From: Verrucomicrobiota bacterium
Lineage (GTDB): Bacteria; Verrucomicrobiota; Verrucomicrobiia; Verrucomicrobiales; Akkermansiaceae
Direction of reading: 5' to 3'
Assembly (NCBI GenBank): GCA_030835305.1
Contig: JAURPJ010000093.1
Coordinates: forward strand, 1-34,397
Length of the DNA stretch: 34,397 bases
A program made the translations under genes and the position numbers. How positions within the stretch are numbered: position 1 is the first letter of the stretch; each line of letters opens with the position of its first letter. Positions 9,029 to 16,640 of this stretch are shown one piece after another. The notes below the pieces were generated by a model that was given only the letters and a program-made list of their open reading frames with translations, was not told the DNA's origin and did not search any database.

Positions 9029-9346
9029 TCACGCGGGCTCGAATTGCGCTTCCCAATACACCTGCGCACGTTTCCGGAGGCCGGTTGCAATCGTGGCCGG
9101 TATGGCATTCAGCCGCGCTTCTGTGTCGGTCGGAGTCGCGAAAAGCTTGGGCAGCGTTTTCTTTTCCTTCCCCAAGGCTTGATTCTAGTCCTGCACCTTC
9201 TGGCGGACGCGTGCCATGATCCGCTCGTGTGCTAACATATTTTCCGTCAGGCAATTCAGCGCAACGACCTCAAGTTTTTCCTTGCCATGCCGCTCGTCAC
9301 CAATGGTTAAGGTAGTTATCGTTTGAAATTCCCCGCAGTGATTTAG
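9029..9346 (-). pseudogene. Decayed coding remnant, family not recognised
   Basis: A minus-strand frame of about 105 codons with protein-like composition is interrupted by one internal TAG at 9185-9187. It contains readable stretches such as TLTIGDERHGKEKLEVVALN, MLAHERIMARVRQKVQD and, after the stop, LPKLFATPTDTEARLNAI. It ends at TGA (9029-9031), and a stop codon at 9347-9349 bounds it upstream. Composition and the single in-frame stop suggest the 3' part of a once longer gene, now broken. A competing open frame in another phase (9254-8994) looks out of frame. I do not recognise the family. It is divergent to the sulfatase and lies within the repeat-bracketed block. Confidence 0.45.
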
Positions 9347-9407
9347 CTACAAAAAATCCTTCTCAATAACGTCCAAAAATCGGATGAACCGGGCTGGTCC
9401 TTAAAAT

Positions 9408-10883
9408 ATGAAACCAATCCGTTTTCTTTTTTGTATCCTTAGTGCATTTGCGGTTCAGGCTGCGCAGCAGCGTCCCAATATTGTCTGGATCATCCCGGAT
9501 GATATGTCGGCCAACTTCTCTAGCTACGGCGAAACCGCAATCAAGACGCCCCACGTCGACAAGTTGGTTGCCGAAGGTGTGAAATTTTCCAATGCGTATG
9601 TCACTGCTCCGGTATGCTCCACCTGCCGTTCCGCGTTCATCACCGGTATGTATCAGACGACTATTGGTGCGCATCACCATCGAAGTGGGCGCGGGACGGA
9701 GAAGATTCATTTGCCGAAGCACATCAAGCTCGTGCCGAAACTTTTCCAGGATGCCGGTTACCACACTGCCATCACCGGATGGCCCGGTCGCAAGGGCCGG
9801 CTTGGGAAAACGGACTATAATTTTGAGTGGGACCAATCCGTCTATGACGGCGCTGACTGGTCGGAGCGCAAGCCGGGACAGCCCTTCTTCTGCCAGATCC
9901 AGACGCCCGGCGGCAAGTTGCGCGGGAAAGATGAAAAGGGTTGGGACAAGATCCAAAGTGCGGCGGAGAAGAAGTTTGGCAAACGAACTCCGAACAGTGT
10001 GGTGAAACTTCCGCCCTACTATCCGCAGCATCCGGACATCGTCCGTGACTGGGCTGCCTACCTCGACTCCGTCCGCATGACCGACGCGATGGTCGGCGAG
10101 GTCATCGCCCGCCTCAAGAAAGAAGGTATTCTCGAAAACACGATAGTCATTTTCATGACCGATCACGGCATTAGTCATGCGCGAGGCAAGCAGTTCATGT
10201 ATGATGAGGGATTGCACGTCCCACTCGTCATCCGCGGTCCCGGCATCAAGGCCGGCTCGTTGCGTGATGACGTCGTCGAACATATTGACATCGCAGCTCT
10301 TTCATTGGCGGCGGCGGGCATCAAGGTTCCTGATTACATGCAGGCCAAAGACATTCTCGCGAAGAACTACAAATCCCGGCAGGCCGTCTTTGCCGCCCGA
10401 GATCGTTGCGACGAAACGGTCGACCACATGCGCTCCGTCCGCACCAAGGATTTCAAATACATTCGCAACTTCCTTCCAAATCGCCCTTACCTCCAACCGT
10501 GCGCCTACAAGGACTCTAAAAACATCCTGAAGGCCGTGAAGGCCTGGGACGCCGCCGGCAAGTTGAACGAAACACAGAAGCTCGTCACGCGGCAGGTCCG
10601 CCCAAAGGAAGAGCTCTACGACGTCAAAGCCGATCCCCACGAGATCAACAACCTGGCCGGCAATCCGAAATACGCGAAGAAGCTCAACGAGATGCGCCGT
10701 CGCCTGGATCAATGGATGAAAAAGACCGGCGACAAGGGCCGCAAACCCGAGTCCGCCAAGATGTTCGACAGCGACATGAAGATCTATCTCGACACCATCG
10801 ATAAACGGTCCACGAAGGAACATTGGCAAACGATTGCCGACAATATCGCCCTTATGAAGAAGTGGGCGAATGATGGTAAATGA
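9408..10883 (+). CDS. Secreted sulfatase (formylglycine-dependent)
   Basis: Sulfatase of the alkaline phosphatase superfamily, 491 residues, with a signal peptide (about 1-18) and so probably periplasmic or extracellular. The opening RPNIVWIIPDD gives the metal-binding Asp31/Asp32. The catalytic motif is C70-S-T-C-R74, where Cys70 should be converted to formylglycine by a maturation enzyme encoded elsewhere. A GAHHHRSGRG segment (88-97) and a second metal-site region FMTDHG (249-254) with Lys261 follow. Position 3 of the CxPSR-type motif is Thr rather than the usual Pro, Ser or Ala. The likely substrate is a sulfated polysaccharide or sulfate ester, but it cannot be specified. Codon use appears more GC-rich than in the flanking LamG genes. 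The stop overlaps the next start (ATGA). Confidence 0.92.
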   Translation: MKPIRFLFCILSAFAVQAAQQRPNIVWIIPDDMSANFSSYGETAIKTPHVDKLVAEGVKFSNAYVTAPVCSTCRSAFITGMYQTTIGAHHHRSGRGTEKIHLPKHIKLVPKLFQDAGYHTAITGWPGRKGRLGKTDYNFEWDQSVYDGADWSERKPGQPFFCQIQTPGGKLRGKDEKGWDKIQSAAEKKFGKRTPNSVVKLPPYYPQHPDIVRDWAAYLDSVRMTDAMVGEVIARLKKEGILENTIVIFMTDHGISHARGKQFMYDEGLHVPLVIRGPGIKAGSLRDDVVEHIDIAALSLAAAGIKVPDYMQAKDILAKNYKSRQAVFAARDRCDETVDHMRSVRTKDFKYIRNFLPNRPYLQPCAYKDSKNILKAVKAWDAAGKLNETQKLVTRQVRPKEELYDVKADPHEINNLAGNPKYAKKLNEMRRRLDQWMKKTGDKGRKPESAKMFDSDMKIYLDTIDKRSTKEHWQTIADNIALMKKWANDGK

Positions 10884-11146
10884 AACGTCTGGTCGCACTC
10901 GCTACAATCTTGGTAGCGATCATGTCGGCGAACGCTGAGCTCAAGCTGAGTGTTGCCGCAACTTCTGAAGAATTGAACCTCTCCCAAGCCAGCGGCTGGA
11001 CTTTTGTCGCCAAGGCCAACAGCAATCGACAGGTTTTCAAAGTGAATAAGGCCGGTTCGCTCAAGGGGTTGATCGTCTTGTCCGGAGATATTGAAAAAGC
11101 GGATGATTTTAGCGTCGCCATCTTGCGTGTGAGTAGTGACAGATGA
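10880..11146 (+). CDS. Small exported protein, unknown function
   Basis: An 88-residue product with a clear signal peptide (about 1-19, cleaving after SANA). The remainder is a short beta-rich region with no motif I recognise. The ATG overlaps the sulfatase stop by four bases, which implies translational coupling and a related location or role. The sequence downstream looks like decayed coding material, so this may be the intact N-terminal part of a gene that was once longer. It is called as a gene on the strength of the signal peptide and overlap; function is not assigned. Confidence 0.6.
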   Translation: MKRLVALATILVAIMSANAELKLSVAATSEELNLSQASGWTFVAKANSNRQVFKVNKAGSLKGLIVLSGDIEKADDFSVAILRVSSDR

Positions 11147-11367
11147 ACTCTAAGATCTTGGGGTCATTTTGACCATCGGGCCTTTTGGGAAGGTTGCCAG
11201 ATCTGACGAGGAATAGGCGGTAAACTATCAGCTTGCTGCTTGGAAACTTGGCGAGTTTCTTTTGGGAACACCAGTCATGATACCTACGTAAATAGCGAGG
11301 GCTATGGTCATCCTAACAACCCCGAAGTTGAAGATCAGAACGAGGCTGCAACTACAAATGAAAAAAG
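11147..11367. other. Degenerate stretch after the exported protein gene
   Basis: No intact gene. Two plus-strand frames have a protein-like appearance in short patches: about 11215-11290 reads VNYQLAAWKLGEFLLGT, and a shifted frame at about 11268-11415 reads NTSHDTYVNSEGYGHPNNPE. Neither has a start or complete frame. This is compatible with a frameshifted remnant, but the evidence is weak. Confidence 0.3.
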
Positions 11368-11592
11368 TCATAAAAAAGTGGCGATGAGACACCCTAAAGT
11401 ATCCATCATGCCGTAAAGGGGGTGGTGAAATCGATAGGACGAAAAATGCCAGTATCCGTCATTAAAATCGGGGGCGACAAAGTCATTTTCGAGACGAAGC
11501 ATACCGCCCTCTGTCAGCATTAAATCGCGATGAACGTTGTTGAAGATCAAATAATCATAAAAATTCTGTAACTCAGATTGAAACGTAGCGTC
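11368..11592 (-). pseudogene. Possible gene fragment on minus strand, unknown
   Basis: A 75-codon open frame bounded by stops. It has strongly protein-like composition rich in Phe, Tyr, His and Asp, for example LMLTEGGMLRLENDFVAPD followed by FNDGYWHFSSYRFHHPLYG, and ends at TGA. There is no good start: the first ATG is at 11550, with in-frame coding-like sequence before it. It appears to be the C-terminal part of a lost gene. I do not recognise the family. It lies in the leader region of the protease gene on the opposite strand. Confidence 0.35.
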
Positions 11593-11618
11593 TCAAGAAT
11601 TGAGAGGATGTTTATGCG

Positions 11619-12836
11619 ATGAAGTGGCTAGCCCTGTTTTTTTCTTCCTGTTTTCCTATAAACGGGATTGTTATCGAGGTCGACTATCGTTATGACTCTG
11701 AGGGATTCTTTAAGAACCCAGCCGCAAAGGCCGCCATTGAGGCTGCGGCAGCCCGCTGGGGCCGGATTATCGATCAAACTCTCCTTCCTGTGAACATGCA
11801 GGACGAAGCCATTGTAGATGGGCGATTTCAAATAATTCATCCAGGAACCGGCGAGGACTATGTGCTGAGTGCTGCCGCCAGTCTTTCAAGTGATTTTTAT
11901 GTCCAAGAAGGTCAACGTCCAGCTGATGAGTATCTTGGTGGCTTTTCGCTTTTAGAGGATAATTGGATTTTGTTCGTGGGAGCAAGACCTTTAAATTCTG
12001 CGGCCCGTGGTGGCCCTATCAGTGGTTCAGCTAACCTGGCATCGGTCTACTCTGATCCTAAAAGTTTTTTGAATCGTGGTTTCAATTCCGGGGTGAATTC
12101 ACTGACTGTCCTTGGAGGAACTGTGAGCTTCAATTTGGATAGAAACTGGTGTTTCGATTTGGGGAATCCTCCGGGGGACGGAAGCTTGGATTTTTACAGC
12201 GTTGCATTACACGAAATCGGTCATTGCTTCGGTCTAAATGAACGATCGGTTGCGGAGTTCCGCGGCTTGATTACAGGAAATCGCTTTATCGGTTCGAATG
12301 TGGTTTCTGCCCTAGAGGCTGATACGGGGCGCTCGGTGAACGGCCTCAAGATTGAAAGTCCATCGGCTGAGGATTATCACTGGCAAAATGATGAGTACAG
12401 TTCGAAGATCTTTTCCTTTGGGATGCCCCTTCTTTTGGGGACGGTTGGCGCTGGAAATTTGCAGGAACTTCTCATGGAGCCAGTTTTTACGGTTGAAGGG
12501 ACTGTGACTCGTCGCGAGGTAACCAATGTTGATGTGGCTGCTCTGAAAGACATTGGCTGGAGCATCGTTTCTGGTAACCCTCCCCGAGTCCCAGAACTAC
12601 CTATCGAAATCGGGAAGAGCGAGAATGGTGGTATTTCAATTCAGTTGATGTCCCAGGTGGGGGCGGTCTACACGGTTCAGACTTCTCTAGATGGACACAG
12701 CTGGGTGAGTGTCATTCCCTCTCTGACCGGGGATGGCGAGCTCATCTCTTGGTCTGACGGCCAGGAAGGAATGTACGATCCCTTTGGTCCAGCCTCGGAG
12801 CTGGAGAGGAAATATTATCGTGTTATCAAAAACTAA
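11619..12836 (+). CDS. Secreted metzincin-like metalloprotease
   Basis: Predicted exported zinc protease, 405 residues, with a hydrophobic signal peptide (about 1-17). The active-site helix reads ALHEIGHCFGLNE: His198 and His202 would bind zinc and Glu199 is the catalytic base. Gly205 matches the metzincin turn, but the third-ligand position is Glu208 instead of the usual His or Asp. The N-terminal part resembles proteins with matrixin-like folds (an amphipathic helix around 35-52, then beta strands). The C-terminal about 70 residues carry the domain shared with the LamG and DNase-fold proteins here, with a Y-T-V-Q-T-S-L-D...W core and YYRVIKN end. It follows the decayed region and has a plausible GAGAGG ribosome site upstream. 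Activity with the altered third ligand is uncertain. Confidence 0.8.
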   Translation: MKWLALFFSSCFPINGIVIEVDYRYDSEGFFKNPAAKAAIEAAAARWGRIIDQTLLPVNMQDEAIVDGRFQIIHPGTGEDYVLSAAASLSSDFYVQEGQRPADEYLGGFSLLEDNWILFVGARPLNSAARGGPISGSANLASVYSDPKSFLNRGFNSGVNSLTVLGGTVSFNLDRNWCFDLGNPPGDGSLDFYSVALHEIGHCFGLNERSVAEFRGLITGNRFIGSNVVSALEADTGRSVNGLKIESPSAEDYHWQNDEYSSKIFSFGMPLLLGTVGAGNLQELLMEPVFTVEGTVTRREVTNVDVAALKDIGWSIVSGNPPRVPELPIEIGKSENGGISIQLMSQVGAVYTVQTSLDGHSWVSVIPSLTGDGELISWSDGQEGMYDPFGPASELERKYYRVIKN

Positions 12837-13042
12837 CCTGAGATTGAAAATTCGCGGTTCTCCATCAACGAATCGATATCCCAGACGCATTGTTTTTAAT
12901 GAGGCCGGCAAGTTGGGATTCCTCCACGATTTCTGTGATGACTTCGTCGACTTGTTGCTAGGAATTTGCTTTTGAGGTGGAGCGCCTTGGGGCGTTGTTG
13001 AAGGAATCGGAGAGGGGGAGAAAGGGGGGTGGAAGCTTGACG
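12837..13042. other. Intergenic region with repeat copy 2
   Basis: About 200 bases between the protease stop and the recombinase remnant. It includes the second direct-repeat copy (12951-13038). No other gene or motif is seen. Confidence 0.5.
12951..13038 (+). repeat. Direct repeat copy 2 (partner at 8738-8821)
   Basis: About 88 bases closely matching 8738-8821 in the same orientation, with a few substitutions and a four-base difference near the 3' end. It abuts the serine-recombinase remnant that begins near 13043. This could mean the repeat is an element end or a junction left by recombination; it could equally be a dispersed intergenic repeat of this genome. Confidence 0.75.
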
Positions 13043-13425
13043 AGCGCCTCGGAGCTACTAATCAAAGAATTTCAAAAATTGGACTCTATTGTTCTTGGGT
13101 GCGAGGGTGGTCATAATCTCGCAGTAATTAATTCGGGAAATCCGACGGCAGTGCTGGTGATACAGATCCTCAGCGCGGTTGCTCAGCTCGATAATACTTC
13201 TTCTGTTTTGAAGCTAAGGACTGCGAGGAAGGTTCTAAAGGCCAAGAATGGCAAATGTGAAGGTCGTAAGCGGTATGGAGAGATTGATCCGAAGGAGAGG
13301 AAAGCTGTGCCTTAGTTAAGATGCTTAGGCGAAAACCTCCGAAACCAAAGCGTGGAACTTATCAGGAAATCGGGGATGAACTAATCAGCCGAAGAATTCC
13401 AACTCTGAACGGCAAATTTTCTTGA
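13043..13425 (+). pseudogene. Serine recombinase (resolvase) remnant, frameshifted
   Basis: Remnant of a large serine recombinase or resolvase. In one frame, ELLIKEFQKL through AVAQLDNTSSVLKLRTARKV to NGKCEGRKRYG corresponds to the end of the catalytic domain and the linker helix of this family (compare the usual V-x-KLR-x-AR...CEGRK pattern). That frame ends at TAG (13313-13315). The C-terminal helix-turn-helix part continues in another phase: MLRRKPPKPK, then GTYQEIGDELISRRIPTLNG, to TGA at 13423-13425. The N-terminal catalytic serine region is missing. The gene is therefore truncated at its 5' end and frameshifted near 13290-13305. It lies about 150 bases from tRNA-Pro and next to a direct repeat, marking a former mobile element. 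Confidence 0.8.
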
Positions 13426-13580
13426 ACTCCTAACGCCATAAGAAGAATTTTGATTGGCGAATAGACGGCTTTCATTAGAGCCAAGCGTTGCTATTCAGTT
13501 CGAAAAAAGGAGGTTTTTGCTACAATCACATCGCTAGTTTGATGCATTGAGGATGAAACCGTTGAAAAATAAGGGAAGGC

Positions 13581-13657
13581 TGGTCGGGGCGACAGGATTC
13601 GAACCTGCGACCTCTTCACCCCCAGTGAAGCGCGCTACCAAGCTGCGCTACGCCCCG
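13581..13657 (-). tRNA. tRNA-Pro (anticodon GGG)
   Basis: Read on the minus strand: acceptor arm CGGGGCG pairing with CGCCCCG, D-arm with AGCGCAGCTTGGTAGCGC, anticodon stem CTTCA/TGAAG with loop CTGGGGG (anticodon GGG, proline), T-arm GCAGG-TTCGAAT-CCTGT, discriminator A, and an encoded CCA. The 77-base cloverleaf is complete. A serine-recombinase remnant lies about 150 bases away. Confidence 0.97.
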
Positions 13658-13797
13658 ACACCCGCCTTTCAGCCGTCGCGTTTTGCCAGAGATCCTCTTT
13701 TTGGCAAGAAATTTTCGCATCGCAGAACGAAAAGGCAGCAAAGGAGCTCCGATGGGTTTGCAATTTGAGGCCGGACGAGACACTGTTTGGCTAACGA

Positions 13798-15156
13798 ATG
13801 GCGGCGGGGAAAAAAGTATCGTGGAGTTTGGAGAACCTTGTGGACTTTGAGGTGGCGGTCCGGCAATCGCCACGGGTCGACTCCGAGGTGGGCCGACGGA
13901 TCCGCGATGAGATCCGTGCCGAAAACCTGACGGACCTTTCAATGCGGAGATGGGGTTTCAAGGAATGGCTTCGTTCAAAAAAAACGGGAGCGGGCGGAAA
14001 GGTGGTTTCGGTGACGAGATTGCTGGCGGTGATTCTTCTGGCGATCACTTTTTTAATGGGAATCGGAGTCATTCGTGGAATTGTGACAAAGGTCGACGGC
14101 AATTCTTCTTTGAATATCTGGGTGCTGCTCGCGGGGACGATCGGTGTCCAGTGGTTGTTGTTTTTTGGGGGGGTGATCACTTTTCTTCTTGCGAGGTATT
14201 GGGTTGGTGGAGTTGGCTGGCTGAAACATTTGTTATCATCGGTAGTGCGTAATTTGGCTGGAAAGATCAGTCCTGACACGTGGCGATCTTTGATCCAGGG
14301 AAAAGGAAAGCAGCCTTCGGCTTTGGCGTGGCGATTGACGAGGCTTCTGCAGTTGGTCGGGGTAGGGTTCAATGTGGGGCTGATCGCGGGGTTATTTGGC
14401 CTGCTTTGGTTTACCAACGTTCATTTTTATTGGGAGTCGAGTTTGTCGCAATTTGGCGGGGAAAGTTTGGGGAAGCTGACCCGGTTTTTGGCAGCGGCCT
14501 GGGGTGGTGGAGGGCTTTCCGATTCCCAGATTTCCGGTCTTAAGGATATTGCAGGCGGTTCGGGGGGGGAGAACTGGGATGCTTTTTTCCGATTCATTTT
14601 TGCGGCCTTGTTTGTTTGGGGCCTCTTGCCCCGATTGCTGCTTTGGGGATTGGCAGTTTTGAAGGAGAGGAAAGCGCTGGCCGCGCTGGAATTCCAGGAT
14701 GTCGAACATCGTAAACTTTGGCGCGAGATTAGCCGGGTCGAACGCACGGTGACGATGGAGGGAATGAAGGACGGTGTGGTCTTGCTGGATGTCGGGGGGG
14801 TGGGAATAGCGACTGACGCCATACGTCCATTTCTCTTGCAGCGGCTGAGGGTGAATCCGGAGAAGAGTTTTGCGGTGGGAATTCTCGATGAGTCGGAAGA
14901 GCGTGAGGCTTGGCAAGCGATGAAGGAGGCTCCCTGCGGGGTGGTGTTTTTGGTCGAGGGATGGGATCTTTCCCCAAAACAGATCATGGCTTTGGTTGCG
15001 CGGATCAGGAAAGAGGCGGGAGCGGGGACCGTTCTGCGGATCCTGGTGATGGGTGACGGGATCGCACCTCCGGATGCGGATGATTTTAAAACGTGGCAGG
15101 AATTTGTCGATGGAATGCGTGACCCCAAACTCGAATGTGTGGCTTTTGAAGGATGA
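13798..15156 (+). CDS. DUF2868-family membrane protein
   Basis: Inner-membrane protein of 452 residues, recognised as a DUF2868-type protein from its N-terminal pattern (LVDFEVAV, then DSEVGRRIRDE), its membrane topology and the GTPase partner encoded next to it. Predicted hydrophobic segments lie at about 72-93, 106-133, 185-212 and 260-287. They are followed by a roughly 160-residue cytoplasmic domain (about 290-452) with a Rossmann-like alternation of strands and helices. The stop overlaps the start of the DUF3482 GTPase gene (ATGA), so the two are translationally coupled. By known genomic context these two families occur as a pair in many proteobacteria, with no established function. The start ATG at 13798 is the first of the frame and fits the family opening. 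Confidence 0.8.
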   Translation: MAAGKKVSWSLENLVDFEVAVRQSPRVDSEVGRRIRDEIRAENLTDLSMRRWGFKEWLRSKKTGAGGKVVSVTRLLAVILLAITFLMGIGVIRGIVTKVDGNSSLNIWVLLAGTIGVQWLLFFGGVITFLLARYWVGGVGWLKHLLSSVVRNLAGKISPDTWRSLIQGKGKQPSALAWRLTRLLQLVGVGFNVGLIAGLFGLLWFTNVHFYWESSLSQFGGESLGKLTRFLAAAWGGGGLSDSQISGLKDIAGGSGGENWDAFFRFIFAALFVWGLLPRLLLWGLAVLKERKALAALEFQDVEHRKLWREISRVERTVTMEGMKDGVVLLDVGGVGIATDAIRPFLLQRLRVNPEKSFAVGILDESEEREAWQAMKEAPCGVVFLVEGWDLSPKQIMALVARIRKEAGAGTVLRILVMGDGIAPPDADDFKTWQEFVDGMRDPKLECVAFEG

Positions 15157-16595
15157 ATGAATGGGTGACAGATGCACCGACTTTTGCCGTCGTTGGTAAA
15201 GTCAACATGGGGAAATCTTCGGTGCTTTCAACCTTGTTGGAGATCGATGACGACATGTTGATCCGGGTGAGTTCGACGCCAGGGGAAACGACGCGTTGTT
15301 ACGCGCTGCCCTTAACTTTCGATGACAAGGAAATGATCCGTTTTGTGGACACTCCGGGGTTTTCTCGGGCCCTGGAAGTGATGCGGGTGATTCAAGACCT
15401 CCATGGTGAGGGAACGCCGGACCGGGCCACGATCCGGCGCTTTGTGGACGAGCAAATGGAAAATGGTGAGTTTGAGGATGAGGCTCGCCTGCTTGAACCG
15501 GTGGTTGAGGGAGCCGGTGTGCTTTACGTCGTCGATCCTTCGAAGCCCATGCGAGATGCTTTCGTCGCTGAGATGGAAATTCTTCGCTGGACCGGAACGC
15601 CCCGGATGGCCCTGCTAAATGAGAAAGCGGAACATTCGGATCGAACAGAGGACTGGAAGGTTCGTCTTGGGAGCTATTTTAACCTCGTCCGTACCTTCAA
15701 TGCCCATCACGCCCGGTTTGAGGAGAGACGGAGTCTCCTGAAATCGCTTCTCGAAATTGACGAAAAAAACAAGAATCTGATTGAGCAGACCATTCGTTTG
15801 ATTGGCAGAGAGTGGCACCAGCGGCGCGAAGAGAGCGCTGAATTTATTATGGATTTTCTGGCGAAGGCACTGAAACATCGGGAGACCGAGAAGATCGATG
15901 AGAAGGAGGAAGAGCTGGAACATCGAAAGGAACGGGCCAAGGAGCGGCTGAGGAAGCGCTATTATTCAAGTATTGCCACCTTTGAGGAACAGACCTACCG
16001 AAAGCTGCTCAAGCTCTATCGTCACAAACTGCTGAAAATCGAGGTGGTGGACGAAAAATTTCATGGTCTTGATTTGAGTTCTGAAGAGACCTGGCAGAAG
16101 TGGGGGCTTTCAAGATCGCAGCTGGCCATTGCGGGAGGCTTGGCCGGAGGGGCAGCGGGGGCGGCGATTGATATTGGGACAGCCGGATTGACTCATGGAT
16201 TTGGGACGGTGATTGGTGCCTTAACCGGGGCCGGGGGTGCCTTCTTTAATGGCGATAGTCTTCCTGAGCTTAAAATTACAGATCAAGGGGTCACCTTCGA
16301 CGGTGATCGGCGCAAGGCTCTCATCATGGGGCCTCCGGAGAGCGACAACTTCGCATGGGTTCTTTTGGATCGGGTCTTGCACCATTATCAGGAGATTGTC
16401 ACAAGGTCGCACGGAAGACGCGACGTGGGCACGATTGATTGCGAAGGGGAGGGCTGGGTGCGGAAATTTGGGAGGGAACGACGGACTTTGATCCAAAAGT
16501 GGGTCATCGGCCAACTCAAGGGAGCAGAGCGAAGCTTTGACGCCGATGTCTTCCGAGAGCTCGTTTCGGTCCTGGTCGAGGTTGAAAAAAGCTAA
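15153..16595 (+). CDS. DUF3482-family GTPase
   Basis: P-loop GTPase of 480 residues, coupled to the upstream DUF2868 membrane protein. Motifs: G1 GKVNMGKSS (15-23), a G2-like Thr in STPGETT (41-47), G3 DTPG (66-69), and a G4-like LLNEKAE near 150 that replaces the canonical NKxD. A charged, probably coiled-coil region (about 245-270, rich in Glu/Lys/Arg) follows. A Gly/Ala-rich hydrophobic segment (about 327-365) may insert into or lie on the membrane, reminiscent of dynamin-like and Era-like membrane GTPases. The C-terminal domain (about 375-480) has no recognised motif. Together the pair looks like a membrane-anchored GTP-driven module; the process it serves is unknown. Confidence 0.82.
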   Translation: MNEWVTDAPTFAVVGKVNMGKSSVLSTLLEIDDDMLIRVSSTPGETTRCYALPLTFDDKEMIRFVDTPGFSRALEVMRVIQDLHGEGTPDRATIRRFVDEQMENGEFEDEARLLEPVVEGAGVLYVVDPSKPMRDAFVAEMEILRWTGTPRMALLNEKAEHSDRTEDWKVRLGSYFNLVRTFNAHHARFEERRSLLKSLLEIDEKNKNLIEQTIRLIGREWHQRREESAEFIMDFLAKALKHRETEKIDEKEEELEHRKERAKERLRKRYYSSIATFEEQTYRKLLKLYRHKLLKIEVVDEKFHGLDLSSEETWQKWGLSRSQLAIAGGLAGGAAGAAIDIGTAGLTHGFGTVIGALTGAGGAFFNGDSLPELKITDQGVTFDGDRRKALIMGPPESDNFAWVLLDRVLHHYQEIVTRSHGRRDVGTIDCEGEGWVRKFGRERRTLIQKWVIGQLKGAERSFDADVFRELVSVLVEVEKS

Positions 16596-16640
16596 ATGCT
16601 GGTCAATTTGAGCTAAGTTCCCTATATCTTAGTTCCGCTG

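Noticed and set aside
9363..10283. A 306-codon minus-strand open frame
   Set aside because: It is fully antisense to the sulfatase, which has clear family motifs and a signal peptide. The antisense product has no recognisable features.
14392..15177. Two long minus-strand open frames (about 230-260 codons)
   Set aside because: They lie opposite the DUF2868 gene. Their composition is Pro/Ser/His-rich, typical of antisense shadows of a GC-rich gene.
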